NCBI GenBank assembly: GCA_035445085.1
Contig: DAOMQA010000002.1
Coordinates: forward strand, 1-64,000
Direction of reading: 5' to 3'
Origin: JBDHXE01 sp035445085
GTDB taxonomy: Bacteria > Bacteroidota > Ignavibacteria > Kapaibacteriales > UBA2268
Length of the DNA stretch: 64,000 bases
Part shown: piece after piece, positions 1 through 9,007 of the stretch
How positions within the stretch are numbered: the stretch's first letter is position 1
Layout of the letters: each line of letters starts with the position of its first letter
Translations under genes and position numbers: made by a program
The notes under the pieces: model-generated
The model's database searches: none
What the model saw: the letters and a program-made list of their open reading frames with translations, nothing else
Told to the model about the DNA's origin: nothing

Positions 1-214
1 CAGAAGGCAGGTCAACACCGCTTGCAGAAGAACCAATTGTAACTTCGTATTTGTCATTTAAGTGCTTTTGAAATTTCTGTTCAATAAGTGTCCCAACGGC
101 TTTGTCGTCAGTTACTCCAAACAGTTCTTTGTGCTGAAACTTAGATTGTTCAACACAAAAGATTTGAGCTTCTTTTATTAAGTTTTCTATCGTTAATTTT
201 TGCTTCATTCTCAT
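1..214 (-). CDS. N-terminal fragment of a restriction-endonuclease-like protein
   Basis: This gene starts at 214 or at a second in-frame ATG at 208 and runs off the left edge, so only about 70 residues are visible. The frame is open throughout. The visible part contains FGVTDDKAVGTLIEQKF and then GSSASGVDLPS. From memory this resembles the N-terminal part of a family of PD-(D/E)XK type II restriction enzymes, in which the GSSA-G-DLP stretch leads into the catalytic region. The catalytic Asp/Glu/Lys residues would lie outside the window, so they cannot be checked. No methyltransferase partner is visible. The gene after it (sdhB) is unrelated. The call is tentative; a generic hypothetical protein is the alternative. 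Confidence 0.45.
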   Translation of the reverse strand, partial: MRMKQKLTIENLIKEAQIFCVEQSKFQHKELFGVTDDKAVGTLIEQKFQKHLNDKYEVTIGSSASGVDLPS

Positions 215-322
215 CTTAAATATTTATCGCTAAATTAATGATTTTAATATCTAAATCTGTCCTGTCAAGCTGTCAATTTCTATACAGAAGTTTGAGTATT
301 TCCGCTTTCGTGTCAAAAATTC

Positions 323-365
323 AAAGAGCCAACCAAAATAATACCTATATTCTGATTAGCTCTTT
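323..365 (-). terminator. Probable terminator of the sdhCAB operon
   Basis: On the minus strand, AAAGAGC pairs with GCTCTTT. The stem extends through A-T and G-T pairs to about 12 base pairs around a long AT-rich loop, and is followed by a short T-rich stretch (gaattttt). It lies just past the stop codon of sdhB. The long loop makes it weaker than a textbook terminator. Confidence 0.45.
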
Positions 366-380
366 AAACTTAAAATCTCA

Positions 381-1136
381 TTATTTTGTGATTTTTTCCG
401 AGATAGAGGCTTTAAAAAATTCTCTATTCATAAATGAAATAAATTCAACAGATATACCTTTAGGACAGGCAGCTTCACATTCATAGTGATTTGTGCAGGC
501 GCCAAAACCTTCTTTGTCCATTTGAGCGACCATGTTCACAACTCTTTGTCCGCGTTCAGCTTGCCCTTGAGGTAATAGAGCATATTGGCTTACTTTTGCA
601 GCAGTAAACAGCATAGCAGAGCCATTAGGGCAGGCGGCAACGCAAGCACCACAACCAATACAAGCAGCAGCATCAAACGCCTTATCTGCCTTAACTTTAG
701 AAACTGGTATAGCATTAGCGTCGGGAGCGCTACCAGTATTAATTGATACAAAGCCTCCAGACATTTGAATTCTATCAAAGGCACTTCTGTCTACAATTAA
801 ATCCCTAATTACTGGGAAGGCTCTTGCTCTGAACGGTTCAATATAAATTGTTTCCCCGTCTTTAAACTTACGCATATGTAATTGGCAAGTAGTAGTCAGC
901 CTTTCAGGTCCGTGCGGAACTCCATTTATTGTCATAGAACAAGCACCGCAAATACCTTCACGGCAGTCATGTTCAAAAGCTATCGGTTCTTCCCCTTTTT
1001 TAATTAAACTTTCATTTAATACATCAAGCATTTCTAAGAATGACATATCCTCTGAAATATCATCAACATTATATTTAACTAAAGCACCTTGTGAGTTAGC
1101 GTTTTTTTGTCTCCATATATTTAAAGTTAATTTCAT
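381..1136 (-). CDS. sdhB: Succinate dehydrogenase/fumarate reductase iron-sulfur subunit
   Basis: This 251-residue subunit carries electrons between the flavoprotein and the membrane cytochrome b. The N-terminal ferredoxin half has the [2Fe-2S] ligands in CREGICGAC plus a later Cys. The C-terminal half has CIGCGACVAACP and CTNHYECEAACPKGI, which supply the [4Fe-4S] and [3Fe-4S] centres. The length is that of the Bacteroidota/epsilonproteobacterial type B form. Its ATG at 1136 overlaps the sdhA stop by one base (TAATG), implying translational coupling. It is the last gene of the sdhCAB operon and is followed by a hairpin at 323-365. Whether the complex mainly oxidises succinate or reduces fumarate cannot be told from this subunit. 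Confidence 0.95.
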   Translation of the reverse strand: MKLTLNIWRQKNANSQGALVKYNVDDISEDMSFLEMLDVLNESLIKKGEEPIAFEHDCREGICGACSMTINGVPHGPERLTTTCQLHMRKFKDGETIYIEPFRARAFPVIRDLIVDRSAFDRIQMSGGFVSINTGSAPDANAIPVSKVKADKAFDAAACIGCGACVAACPNGSAMLFTAAKVSQYALLPQGQAERGQRVVNMVAQMDKEGFGACTNHYECEAACPKGISVEFISFMNREFFKASISEKITK

Positions 1137-3052
1137 TATTTATAACTCCTCACAGCTAAGTGAATATTCTCAAAAGTTAATTCTTCTTTATGTCTTATTG
1201 GCTTTTTATCTACTCCTTGATATTCCCAAACGGCAACGTGTGAGAACTTTTCATCATTACGAACCGCTTCTCCATCTGGAGTTTGGTGTTCTTCACGGAA
1301 GTGAGCGCCACAAGACTCATCTCTTTCTAAAGCATCCCAAGCCAATATTTCGGCAAATTCTAAGAAGTCGGCTACTCTGTTAGCTTTTTCTAAAGCAACA
1401 TTTAAAGATTCCGCTTCTCCTGTCACATTTAAATTCTGCCAAAATTCTTCTCTAATGGAAGGAATTTTTTCAATTGCTTCCTTTAAGCCTTTTTCATTAC
1501 GCCCCATTCCTACTTTATCCCAAACTAATTTCCCAAGTTCCCTATGGAATTCTGTTGGTGTTTTCTTGCCTTTAATACCCATCAACTTGTTAATTTTATC
1601 TTTAGCTTCTTGCTCTGCTTTCTTAAATTCTGTATGTTCAGTAGTTACCGATTTATCAATCTTATAAGAAGCCAAGTAATGACCTATTGTATAAGGAATC
1701 ACGAAGTAGCCATCAGCTAAGCCCTGCATTAAAGCACTTGCGCCAAGACGATTAGCACCATGGTCACTAAAATTAGCCTCACCGATAACATGCAAACCAG
1801 GAATAGTAGACATAAGATTATAATCTACCCATAAACCTCCCATAGTATAGTGTGAGGCAGGATAAATACGCATAGGAGTCGAGTATGGGTCTTCACCCGT
1901 AATTCTTTCATACATTTCAAATAAGTTACCGTACCTTTCTTCGATAGTATGCTTACCTAAGCGACTAATAGCATCAGCAAAATCCAAATATACTCCATAT
2001 CCTGAAGCTCCTACACCTCTGCCATCATCGCATACTTGTTTTGCTGCTCTTGAAGAAATATCCCTAGGAGATAAATTACCAAAACTTGGATATTTTCTTT
2101 CTAAGTAATAATCTCTTTCATTTTCAGGTATTTGGTCCGGCTTACGTTTATCGCCATGTGCTTTAGGCACCCATATTCTTCCATCATTTCTTAATGATTC
2201 ACTCATCAATGTTAATTTTGATTGATGATCGCCACTTACAGGTATACATGTAGGGTGGATTTGTGTATAACAAGGGTTAGCAAACCCCGCACCTTTTTTA
2301 TATGCGCGGTACGTTGCAGTTACGTTACAAGCCTGTGCATTGGTGCTTAAGAAAAACACATTTCCATAGCCACCAGTGGCTAATATAACGGCATCACCTG
2401 AATGAGATTCGATTTTGCCTGTAACTAAATCTCGCACTACAATACCGCGAGCTAAACCGTCTACAATGACTACATCCATCATCTCTTTTCTATTGTGCAT
2501 CACAATATTGCCAAGTCCTACTTGTCGCATTAGGGCTGAATAAGCTCCAAGTAATAATTGTTGTCCTGTTTGCCCCCTAGCGTAAAACGTTCTTGATACT
2601 TGAGCGCCTCCAAAAGAGCGGTTGTCTAATGTTCCTCCATACTCTCTGGCAAAAGGCACACCTTGCGCAGCACACTGATCAATTATATTATTACTAACTT
2701 GAGCCAACCTATAAACATTAGGCTCTCTAGAACGGAAGTCGCCACCTTTTACAGTGTCGTAGAATAATCGCCAAATACTATCACCATCATTTTGGTAGTT
2801 TTTAGCCGCGTTTATACCGCCTTGAGCGGCTATACTATGGGCACGGCGTGGACTGTCATGATAAGTGAATGTTTCAACTTTATATCCTAATTCAGCCATA
2901 GTAGCAGCAGCCGAAGCGCCCGCTAAACCAGTTCCTACTATCAAGACTTTGAATTTTCTTTTATTTGCAGGATTTACCAACTTCATATCGTGTCGGTGAT
3001 TATCCCACATATCTTTTATATTGCCCGTAGGTGCTTTTGCATCTAATTTCAT
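1136..3052 (-). CDS. sdhA: Succinate dehydrogenase/fumarate reductase flavoprotein subunit
   Basis: This 638-residue subunit holds covalent FAD and the dicarboxylate site. The dinucleotide-binding GTGLAGASAAATMAELG sits near residue 45. HSIAAQGGINAAKN carries the FAD-linking His. Downstream are HPTCIPVSG, the active-site region with SSRAAKQV, and HYTMGGLWVDYNLMSTIPGLHVIGE. An in-frame extension up to 3130 exists, but the ATG at 3052 is preferred. It is preceded by an AGGAG ribosome site, it starts the conserved MKLDAKAP region, and it overlaps the sdhC stop as ATGA. The upstream 26 codons lie inside sdhC and look non-coding. It is the middle gene of the operon and couples to sdhB by TAATG. 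Confidence 0.95.
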   Translation of the reverse strand: MKLDAKAPTGNIKDMWDNHRHDMKLVNPANKRKFKVLIVGTGLAGASAAATMAELGYKVETFTYHDSPRRAHSIAAQGGINAAKNYQNDGDSIWRLFYDTVKGGDFRSREPNVYRLAQVSNNIIDQCAAQGVPFAREYGGTLDNRSFGGAQVSRTFYARGQTGQQLLLGAYSALMRQVGLGNIVMHNRKEMMDVVIVDGLARGIVVRDLVTGKIESHSGDAVILATGGYGNVFFLSTNAQACNVTATYRAYKKGAGFANPCYTQIHPTCIPVSGDHQSKLTLMSESLRNDGRIWVPKAHGDKRKPDQIPENERDYYLERKYPSFGNLSPRDISSRAAKQVCDDGRGVGASGYGVYLDFADAISRLGKHTIEERYGNLFEMYERITGEDPYSTPMRIYPASHYTMGGLWVDYNLMSTIPGLHVIGEANFSDHGANRLGASALMQGLADGYFVIPYTIGHYLASYKIDKSVTTEHTEFKKAEQEAKDKINKLMGIKGKKTPTEFHRELGKLVWDKVGMGRNEKGLKEAIEKIPSIREEFWQNLNVTGEAESLNVALEKANRVADFLEFAEILAWDALERDESCGAHFREEHQTPDGEAVRNDEKFSHVAVWEYQGVDKKPIRHKEELTFENIHLAVRSYK

Positions 3053-3819
3053 AATCCCACAACTCCTTTCCCTAATCCGAATAATAATACTGAAATTGGT
3101 ATAGCAGCAAATGCAACAAAGATTCCCCATGCTAACAATTTGCTTGTATAAATTGATATTGGCGAAAATTTTGGACTAGCAAATCCTAAAGTCTGGAACA
3201 TGCTTTGTATTGCATGAGATAAGTGCATTGCCAAAAACAAGACAGCTAATATATAAACAACAACAACAATAGGATGACTAAAGCCATCAATGACCATCTG
3301 GTACGCATCGTGCCTTAAGAAAATACCTTGCCCAGCGTCTATTAATTGTTGTCCATTATTTGTATCAACTATTGCAGCTGTTTCTAACTTAGGTCCATAC
3401 ACCTCTTCCATATTTGCATACTCTGGATTAGTTACAAACATAGTAAAATGCATTAAATGATACACTAAGAAGAAAAATATAGCCAAGCCAGAGTATATCA
3501 TACTCCTTGAGTATACAGTGGATTTGATGTAACCGCTAACGGCATACTTTTTAGGCTTTGCGGCGCTATTAAGTGCTTTCAACTTCATAGAAGTAACAAT
3601 ATGAAGTAAAACACTAATTAACAAAACTATGCGAGCAACCCACAACAGTTCTCCAGTAGAGTGCAGAAAGTGAGCATAGGTATTAAACACCTCTCTACCT
3701 AAGAATACTTGTAGGTTACCCAAAGCGTGCCCTATTATAAATCCGACTAAAATCAGACCAGTAAGAGCCATTACAATTTTATTAAAAATTGTAGAATTAA
3801 ATGGGTTATAATTACTCAT
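3049..3819 (-). CDS. sdhC: Succinate dehydrogenase/fumarate reductase cytochrome b subunit
   Basis: This 256-residue integral membrane protein has about five hydrophobic helices. Membrane-embedded His residues, as in IIGHALGN, LLHIVTS, YHLMHF and MHLSHAIQS, fit the di-heme single-subunit cytochrome b558 anchor of type B SQR/QFR complexes. It would pass electrons between the iron-sulfur subunit and menaquinone. No separate sdhD is present, as expected for this type. It is the first gene of the operon, and its TGA overlaps the sdhA ATG by four bases. The loop around residues 130-170 is longer and hydrophilic. Two candidate promoter boxes lie upstream at 3879-3908. Confidence 0.92.
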   Translation of the reverse strand: MSNYNPFNSTIFNKIVMALTGLILVGFIIGHALGNLQVFLGREVFNTYAHFLHSTGELLWVARIVLLISVLLHIVTSMKLKALNSAAKPKKYAVSGYIKSTVYSRSMIYSGLAIFFFLVYHLMHFTMFVTNPEYANMEEVYGPKLETAAIVDTNNGQQLIDAGQGIFLRHDAYQMVIDGFSHPIVVVVYILAVLFLAMHLSHAIQSMFQTLGFASPKFSPISIYTSKLLAWGIFVAFAAIPISVLLFGLGKGVVGL

Positions 3820-3878
3820 AATATTTTTTGAATTGTTAATAAAATAAATGAATCTTATAATATTATTAAATATTCATA

Positions 3879-3908
3879 CAAAATTAAAAACTAACTTAAT
3901 CAAAAGTA
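3879..3908 (-). promoter_or_regulatory. Candidate sdhCAB promoter boxes
   Basis: Two matches to the Bacteroidota -7 consensus TAnnTTTG read on the minus strand: TAATTTTG (3886-3879) and TACTTTTG (3908-3901). They lie 60 and 82 bases before the sdhC start. The TACTTTTG form recurs before tRNA-Thr, a glycosyltransferase gene and rsmI. No clear -33 TTG was seen, and which box is used cannot be decided here. Confidence 0.45.
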
Positions 3909-4021
3909 GTGATTAATTCAAATTTGAAGCTACTTTTTTTAATATTTTTTTTGTTTTATTTAGGAAATAATCTTAATTTTATTTTTTTGGATTAACTAAA
4001 TTTATAAATATAGGAGATTAA

Positions 4022-5587
4022 ATGGCACAGAGAGAGGCGTGGAACAGCCGGTTTGGGCTAATTTTAGCAATGGCAGGTAATGCAATAGGCTTAGGTAATT
4101 TATTGAGGTTTCCAGTACAAGTAGCAGAGAATGGGGGGGGTGCCTTTATGATTCCTTACTTTATTGCTTTCCTACTCTTAGCAATGCCACTTATGTGGAT
4201 TGAGTGGACTATAGGGCGACATGGAGGCAAATTCCACCATGGTTCTTTGCCAGGTATGTTCGATGCACTGTGGAATCATCCTATTGCTAAATATTTGGGT
4301 GCTATCGGTTTGTTCGTGTCTACAGTAATTTTCATTTATTATACTTATATAGAATCTTGGACATTAGGATTTGCTTACTTTTCGCTGACAAAAGAATTTT
4401 TCGGAGAAGGCACGATACAAGATATGAGTGCATTTTTAAGTTCATATCAAGGGAGCAGTCAAGGACATTTTAATAACATTGGCATGGCATATTTTTTCTT
4501 AATAATCACAATTGTATTAAATTTTTGGCTATTATACAAGGGTATTAGTGAAGGTATAGAAAAGTTAGCTAAGATTGCTTTGCCTGCTATTTTCGTGTTT
4601 GGCTTAGGCTTGATGATATATATATTTTTTATCGGTACGCCAGACCCAAGTATACCAGAGAACAATGTATGGAATGGGTTAGCATTTATTTGGAACCCAG
4701 ACTTTAGCCAAATGCTGGATTCAAAAGTGTGGTTAGCAGCTGCAGGGCAAGTATTTTTTACATTAAGCGTTGGAATGGGTACTTTACAAGCCTACGCAAG
4801 TTATCTAAAAGAAAATGATGACGTTGCTCTTTCTGGCGTTGCTACTGCCTCTTTAAATGAATTTGCGGAAGTAGTGATAGGCGGTTCAGTAGCTATACCT
4901 ATTGCTGTTGCATTTTTTGGTGTTACTACCACAATAGCTATTGCACATGGTGGCTCGTTTAATCTTGGTTTTGTATCATTAGCCGTTATCTTCCAAAAAA
5001 TACCGTATGGTAACATTATCGGGGCAGTCTGGTTTTTACTTTTATTTTTTGCGGGAATTACTTCGTCAGTAGCAATGGCACAACCGCTTATTTCCTTTAT
5101 GAAAGAACAATTTCAAATATCACATAAAAAAGCAGTAACAATAACGGGTATCGGCTTGTTTGTTTGCATACAATTTGTAGTACTATTCTTAAAACATGGC
5201 TTTTTAGATGAAATGGATTATTGGGCTGGAACTTTTGCACTAGTGTTAATTGCACTTATAGAAGTCATTCTTTTTGCGTGGATATTTGGAATAGATAATG
5301 GTTGGAAAGAATTAAATAGAGGCTCTGAAATAAAGATACCAAATATTTTTAAATTTATCATAAAGTACGTTACGCCATTATATATTCTTTTTATATTGGC
5401 ATTTTGGACGATAGATGATGCTATTCCAACTTTACTGATGGAAGGCAAGAATCCCGCTGATATTCCTTATTTGTGGGGAGCTCGAGGTATGATGTTAGTT
5501 ATTTTATTAGCAATGGTTGTATTGATATTTAAAGGTTGGCAGAGGAATAAATTTGAATATGCACATTTTGAGAAAAGGAGTAAGTAA
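4022..5587 (+). CDS. Sodium-dependent NSS-family amino-acid symporter (MetP-like)
   Basis: This 521-residue protein has about twelve membrane segments and is a member of the neurotransmitter:sodium symporter family. The first helix carries GNAIGLGNLLRFP, the family signature for the unwound TM1 that binds sodium and substrate. ENGGGAF and the long hydrophobic helices that follow are typical. The start is supported by a TAGGAG site 6 bases before the ATG. It is followed at once, with one-base overlap (TAATG), by a 39-residue membrane peptide like the small subunit MetS of methionine/alanine importers. That pairing makes a neutral amino acid such as methionine or alanine the likeliest substrate, but this rests on context. 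Confidence 0.88.
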   Translation: MAQREAWNSRFGLILAMAGNAIGLGNLLRFPVQVAENGGGAFMIPYFIAFLLLAMPLMWIEWTIGRHGGKFHHGSLPGMFDALWNHPIAKYLGAIGLFVSTVIFIYYTYIESWTLGFAYFSLTKEFFGEGTIQDMSAFLSSYQGSSQGHFNNIGMAYFFLIITIVLNFWLLYKGISEGIEKLAKIALPAIFVFGLGLMIYIFFIGTPDPSIPENNVWNGLAFIWNPDFSQMLDSKVWLAAAGQVFFTLSVGMGTLQAYASYLKENDDVALSGVATASLNEFAEVVIGGSVAIPIAVAFFGVTTTIAIAHGGSFNLGFVSLAVIFQKIPYGNIIGAVWFLLLFFAGITSSVAMAQPLISFMKEQFQISHKKAVTITGIGLFVCIQFVVLFLKHGFLDEMDYWAGTFALVLIALIEVILFAWIFGIDNGWKELNRGSEIKIPNIFKFIIKYVTPLYILFILAFWTIDDAIPTLLMEGKNPADIPYLWGARGMMLVILLAMVVLIFKGWQRNKFEYAHFEKRSK

Positions 5588-5706
5588 TGGAAAATCAAAT
5601 GACAACAATGGGATTGATAATGATGATTTCTGCTTGGACTTCAGTTACAGTATTAATGGTTTGGTCCGTCTATAAGGTTTTTAAAGGAAAGAAAATTGAA
5701 AATTAA
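5587..5706 (+). CDS. Small membrane subunit of the NSS transporter (MetS-like)
   Basis: This gene encodes 39 residues: a short polar start (MENQMTTMG), one hydrophobic helix (LIMMISAWTSVTVLMVWSVY) and a basic tail (KVFKGKKIEN). It overlaps the symporter stop as TAATG, and its own end overlaps the proposed rluB start by 11 bases. Size, single helix and position match the methionine/alanine importer small-subunit family, in which the peptide is needed for activity of the NSS partner (MetPS of Corynebacterium). I recognise it from that pattern and from its position directly after an NSS gene; the sequence itself is too short to be decisive. Confidence 0.78.
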   Translation: MENQMTTMGLIMMISAWTSVTVLMVWSVYKVFKGKKIEN

Positions 5707-6520
5707 AGATACCCATGGCTCTAAGACACTTAGGAAAACAGCACCTAAGCCAATTGTAAAGAAAAAAAGCGACGTACCGAATAAAAAAAGTAAAGATATG
5801 AATGCGCCAGTAAGATTAAATAAATTTCTTGCTGATAGCGGAGTTGCTTCACGTAGGGCTAGTGATGAACTCATCGAATCTGGGGCTGTTAAAATTAACG
5901 GAAAAGTCGTAGTAGAACTTGGAACAAAAGTAACAAAATCAGATTTTATCACTGTAAATGGCGACCCTATAAAAGAGAAGAAAAATTTAATTTATATTTT
6001 ATTGAATAAGCCCAAAAATGTAATCACTACCACAAGCGACGAAAAAGGTAGAAAGACAGTTTTAGACATTGTAAGAAAGCACGTAAGGATATTTCCAGTA
6101 GGTAGATTAGATAGAAACACAACAGGGGCATTAATACTTACTAATGACGGTGATTTGGCTCATAGACTAACTCACCCAAGCTATCAAATAGAAAGAATTT
6201 ATAATGTAAAGTTAGACAAAAATTTACAATTTGACCATGCTAAACAAATTGCAGAAGGAGGCATTGACTTAGGAGATAACGAAATAACAGGCGTTGCTGA
6301 ATTAATGATAAACCCTGAAGATCGTACAAAGGTAGTGCTAAAATTAAAAGAGGGCAAAAATAGAGAAGTGCGTAGAATATTTGAACATTTTGAATACGAA
6401 GTAAAACAATTAACCCGCAAATATTTTGCTCACCTTACTATTACAGGTATGAAAATAGGAGAATATAGACACTTAACAAGAAAAGAGGTATTAGAATTAA
6501 AAAGACTTGTAAAATTATAA
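5696..6520 (+). CDS. rluB: RsuA/RluB-family ribosomal pseudouridine synthase
   Basis: This 274-residue protein would isomerise a uridine in ribosomal RNA, most likely 23S near position 2605 (RluB) and possibly 16S (RsuA). A basic disordered N-terminus of about 38 residues precedes an S4 RNA-binding domain (RLNKFLADSGVASRRASDELI, about 40-85). The catalytic core follows with VGRLDRNTTGALILTNDG, which holds the nucleophilic Asp. GKNREVRRIF near residue 220 is the conserved family motif. The start is read as TTG at 5696, with AAAGGAAAG just upstream inside the small transporter gene; the next ATG at 5798 would remove the basic tail but keep the S4 domain. A hairpin follows at 6575. Confidence 0.88.
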   Translation: MKIKDTHGSKTLRKTAPKPIVKKKSDVPNKKSKDMNAPVRLNKFLADSGVASRRASDELIESGAVKINGKVVVELGTKVTKSDFITVNGDPIKEKKNLIYILLNKPKNVITTTSDEKGRKTVLDIVRKHVRIFPVGRLDRNTTGALILTNDGDLAHRLTHPSYQIERIYNVKLDKNLQFDHAKQIAEGGIDLGDNEITGVAELMINPEDRTKVVLKLKEGKNREVRRIFEHFEYEVKQLTRKYFAHLTITGMKIGEYRHLTRKEVLELKRLVKL

Positions 6521-6574
6521 GTTCTATTTCTAAGCAAGAATTCCCTTTAGAATGCTATTTTTATTTAAATAAGA

Positions 6575-6601
6575 GGGAGCTTACTATTAAAAGTAAGCCC
6601 C
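6575..6601. terminator. Bidirectional terminator between convergent genes
   Basis: GGAGCTTAC pairs with GTAAGCCCC around the loop TATTAAAA, with one A-C mismatch. It lies between the rluB stop and the stop of the minus-strand T9SS gene. A T-rich tail (cattatttta) follows on the plus strand and an AT-rich tail (ctcttattt) on the minus strand. Confidence 0.6.
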
Positions 6602-6631
6602 ATTATTTTATATCGATTCAAAAGTTGCGTC

Positions 6632-8839
6632 TTATTTTTGAATAATGAAAGGAATCATTTTATTAATACCATCCATTTCTACCACTACAAAATATTTCCC
6701 ACTTTCAAAATTTAAGTTGTTTAAATTTATAAAATGGATTCCTTTTATAGCTGCTCCATTATATAAATTCATTCTTACTTTGCCAGTAATATCGATAATT
6801 CTTACGTCTACATTTCTATCAAGCTCACCAGTATAATCATAAGAGAAAATAGCATTCCCATTATTAACACTTGGCTTAATTTGCAAAGCTAATTCTTTTG
6901 ACAATGTACTTTCTTCTACAGATACTGGGTTTTGCCCTTCCCCAGAAATGGCAATATTCGTGATTGGATTTACTTGATCATTTGAAGTAAGTTTCATTGA
7001 TAAATTATAGAGCTTAGTGTCAAGTGGTTTAAATTGAATTTTTAAATCATGTGATTGATTAGGAGCTAAAGTTGGGATAATTTCACTTCCACCAACAAAT
7101 GAGTATTGAGCTTTAATCTCGCCACCACCAACAAACGAAGGCTTCACTGGAAATATTAGATCAGCACCTCCCTTATTTGAAATAGTTAAAGTAAAAGTTG
7201 TACTATCTCCCACGTTCACTTTTCCAAAATCAATTTCGTTAGCTGATAAAGTCAAGCCCGTTTTAGCATTTTTTGAATTTGCCGTAGCTTGTAATAAAAT
7301 AGTCTTTTGAGTGCCATTCAATGCATTAGATTTAATTAGTAATTCTCCATTGAATTTTCCGCCATTAGAATCAGATTGTGCAGTAGCAAACCTTACTTGA
7401 AAATACCATGTTTTGCCAGCTTTTACAATAACTGGAAATTGCATAGTAGTTGGAAATGAAAAATGGTCGTTGCCATTTTTCACAAACTGAACATCATCAA
7501 CAACTAAATCTTGGTCGCCAACACTTGCTATAGCAATATTCTTTTCGCCATACTTTGTATAATCAATAGACCCAAAATCAACTGGTACATCAGTTACGGC
7601 AATTTTAGGTCCAAATTCAGTATTAGTTCCACCCGTACCGTATAGTTCAATCGAAAGAGTCCCATTTACAGCATCAGAACTAATATCTAAGGCATCATTG
7701 TATGTTTTGGTATCGAGAGGTTTAAATTGCAAATTAATAGAATGAATTTCATTAGGCTCTAACGTTACTGCTTCATTACCATCAGTTATTTCAAAGATAC
7801 CTTCTTCGTCCATAGCAATCACTTCCATTTTACTAACTTTGAGAGGTGTTCTACCAAAGTTTTGGAATGCAATAGCTTTATAAGCCTTGCTGTTCGGCTC
7901 AACTTTGCCAAAATTAACTTGCATATTTTCGCTTTTAATATATTTTTCTGGGCGTGGCACATCTCTAGTTCCCCATTCAAAAGCACCCATTAACGCTTCG
8001 TTATAGTATAATGTATGCCAAGTATTCGCAATGTCGAAGTTAGTAGTCCATAGTGCTACACGCGCAGTACCATTTTCATGACGAATACCAGTCCACATCA
8101 TATCTTTTGAAACATCAACCGAGTCATCTTTTACTACTGAAACAAAATCAAACCCAACAGAAGTTGAATTTGACTTTAGTCCCATTACATCTATACCTGT
8201 ATACAATCTAACAGGGTCTCTAAATCCACCATTGTTTAGGTTATAAGCTTGATTTATTACTTTGTCAAATCCTTTTGCTATAGGATCGCCTTGTATACCA
8301 TCAATTACGGCGCCCCATATATTACTACCATCGGTGAGGGCAACCCTACCGCTTTGTATATATTTATTAGTTAGAGGGTACTCAATACCTAAATAGTTTG
8401 AGAGAAATTCCTTTACTTTAGAATCTGAGCCACTAAAGCCCTTAATAACAACGGCATTACCAATAATAAGAACGGTTTTGCCAGCATCTAACATTTCATA
8501 AATTTTATCAATTACCTTTATTCCATCAACAGCAGCGTCTAAGCCCAAAGTAGTTCCCATTGGGAATACAGCAACGTCGTAATCAGTAATAGGTTTTTTA
8601 TTAAATGTAGCCGCACCAAAGGGCGCTCTTTCTGTATATGGACCATAGATAATATCTGTTCTCATTGGGTCCCAATAACACAAATCTATTAAATTAGTTA
8701 TTGTTGTATTGCCAGCCTTTTGGTCCTCAAAATTATCAAACAAAATATAATACTTTGTTTTTTCTTGGGCTTTTAAAGTGCTTGTACCAACTATTATGGT
8801 TAATAATAGAGCAAAAGCAATGAGTAATTTTGCTTTCAT
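6632..8839 (-). CDS. T9SS-sorted protein with choice-of-anchor D repeats
   Basis: This 735-residue exported protein opens with a signal peptide (MKAKLLIAFALLLTIIVG, cut near LKAQ). Residues 30-180 look like an alpha/beta flavodoxin or glutamine-amidotransferase-like fold (YYILFDNFED, DYDVAVFPMG, GKTVLIIGNAV) with no catalytic Cys triad that I can see. From about residue 300 there are three immunoglobulin-like repeats with the pattern VNFGKVEPNSKAYKAIAFQN, VDFGSIDYTKYGEK and IDFGKVNVGDSTTFTLTISN, typical of choice-of-anchor D/ASH-type modules. The last 85 residues (RIIDITGKVRMNLYNG, GKYFVVVEMDG) form a type IX sorting domain. The role is unknown; it is probably cell-surface or secreted. It stands alone and diverges from the S41-like gene. 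Confidence 0.82.
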   Translation of the reverse strand: MKAKLLIAFALLLTIIVGTSTLKAQEKTKYYILFDNFEDQKAGNTTITNLIDLCYWDPMRTDIIYGPYTERAPFGAATFNKKPITDYDVAVFPMGTTLGLDAAVDGIKVIDKIYEMLDAGKTVLIIGNAVVIKGFSGSDSKVKEFLSNYLGIEYPLTNKYIQSGRVALTDGSNIWGAVIDGIQGDPIAKGFDKVINQAYNLNNGGFRDPVRLYTGIDVMGLKSNSTSVGFDFVSVVKDDSVDVSKDMMWTGIRHENGTARVALWTTNFDIANTWHTLYYNEALMGAFEWGTRDVPRPEKYIKSENMQVNFGKVEPNSKAYKAIAFQNFGRTPLKVSKMEVIAMDEEGIFEITDGNEAVTLEPNEIHSINLQFKPLDTKTYNDALDISSDAVNGTLSIELYGTGGTNTEFGPKIAVTDVPVDFGSIDYTKYGEKNIAIASVGDQDLVVDDVQFVKNGNDHFSFPTTMQFPVIVKAGKTWYFQVRFATAQSDSNGGKFNGELLIKSNALNGTQKTILLQATANSKNAKTGLTLSANEIDFGKVNVGDSTTFTLTISNKGGADLIFPVKPSFVGGGEIKAQYSFVGGSEIIPTLAPNQSHDLKIQFKPLDTKLYNLSMKLTSNDQVNPITNIAISGEGQNPVSVEESTLSKELALQIKPSVNNGNAIFSYDYTGELDRNVDVRIIDITGKVRMNLYNGAAIKGIHFINLNNLNFESGKYFVVVEMDGINKMIPFIIQK

Positions 8840-9007
8840 TATACGTCTCCTGAATAATTTTTAATAAACTAAAATATATAACTTGTAAATATATGTAAAT
8901 ATAACAACTTTCACACTAAATTATTACATTAGATTTATTTTTTTTTAAAATTCCCTAATCTTTAGTCTGATTCGTTATATATATTTTGATATTTACGATA
9001 TACGAAT

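Noticed and set aside
3053..3130. A longer sdhA start at 3130
   Set aside because: The extra 26 codons lie inside sdhC, look unlike SdhA N-termini, and the ATG at 3052 has a good ribosome site and an ATGA overlap.
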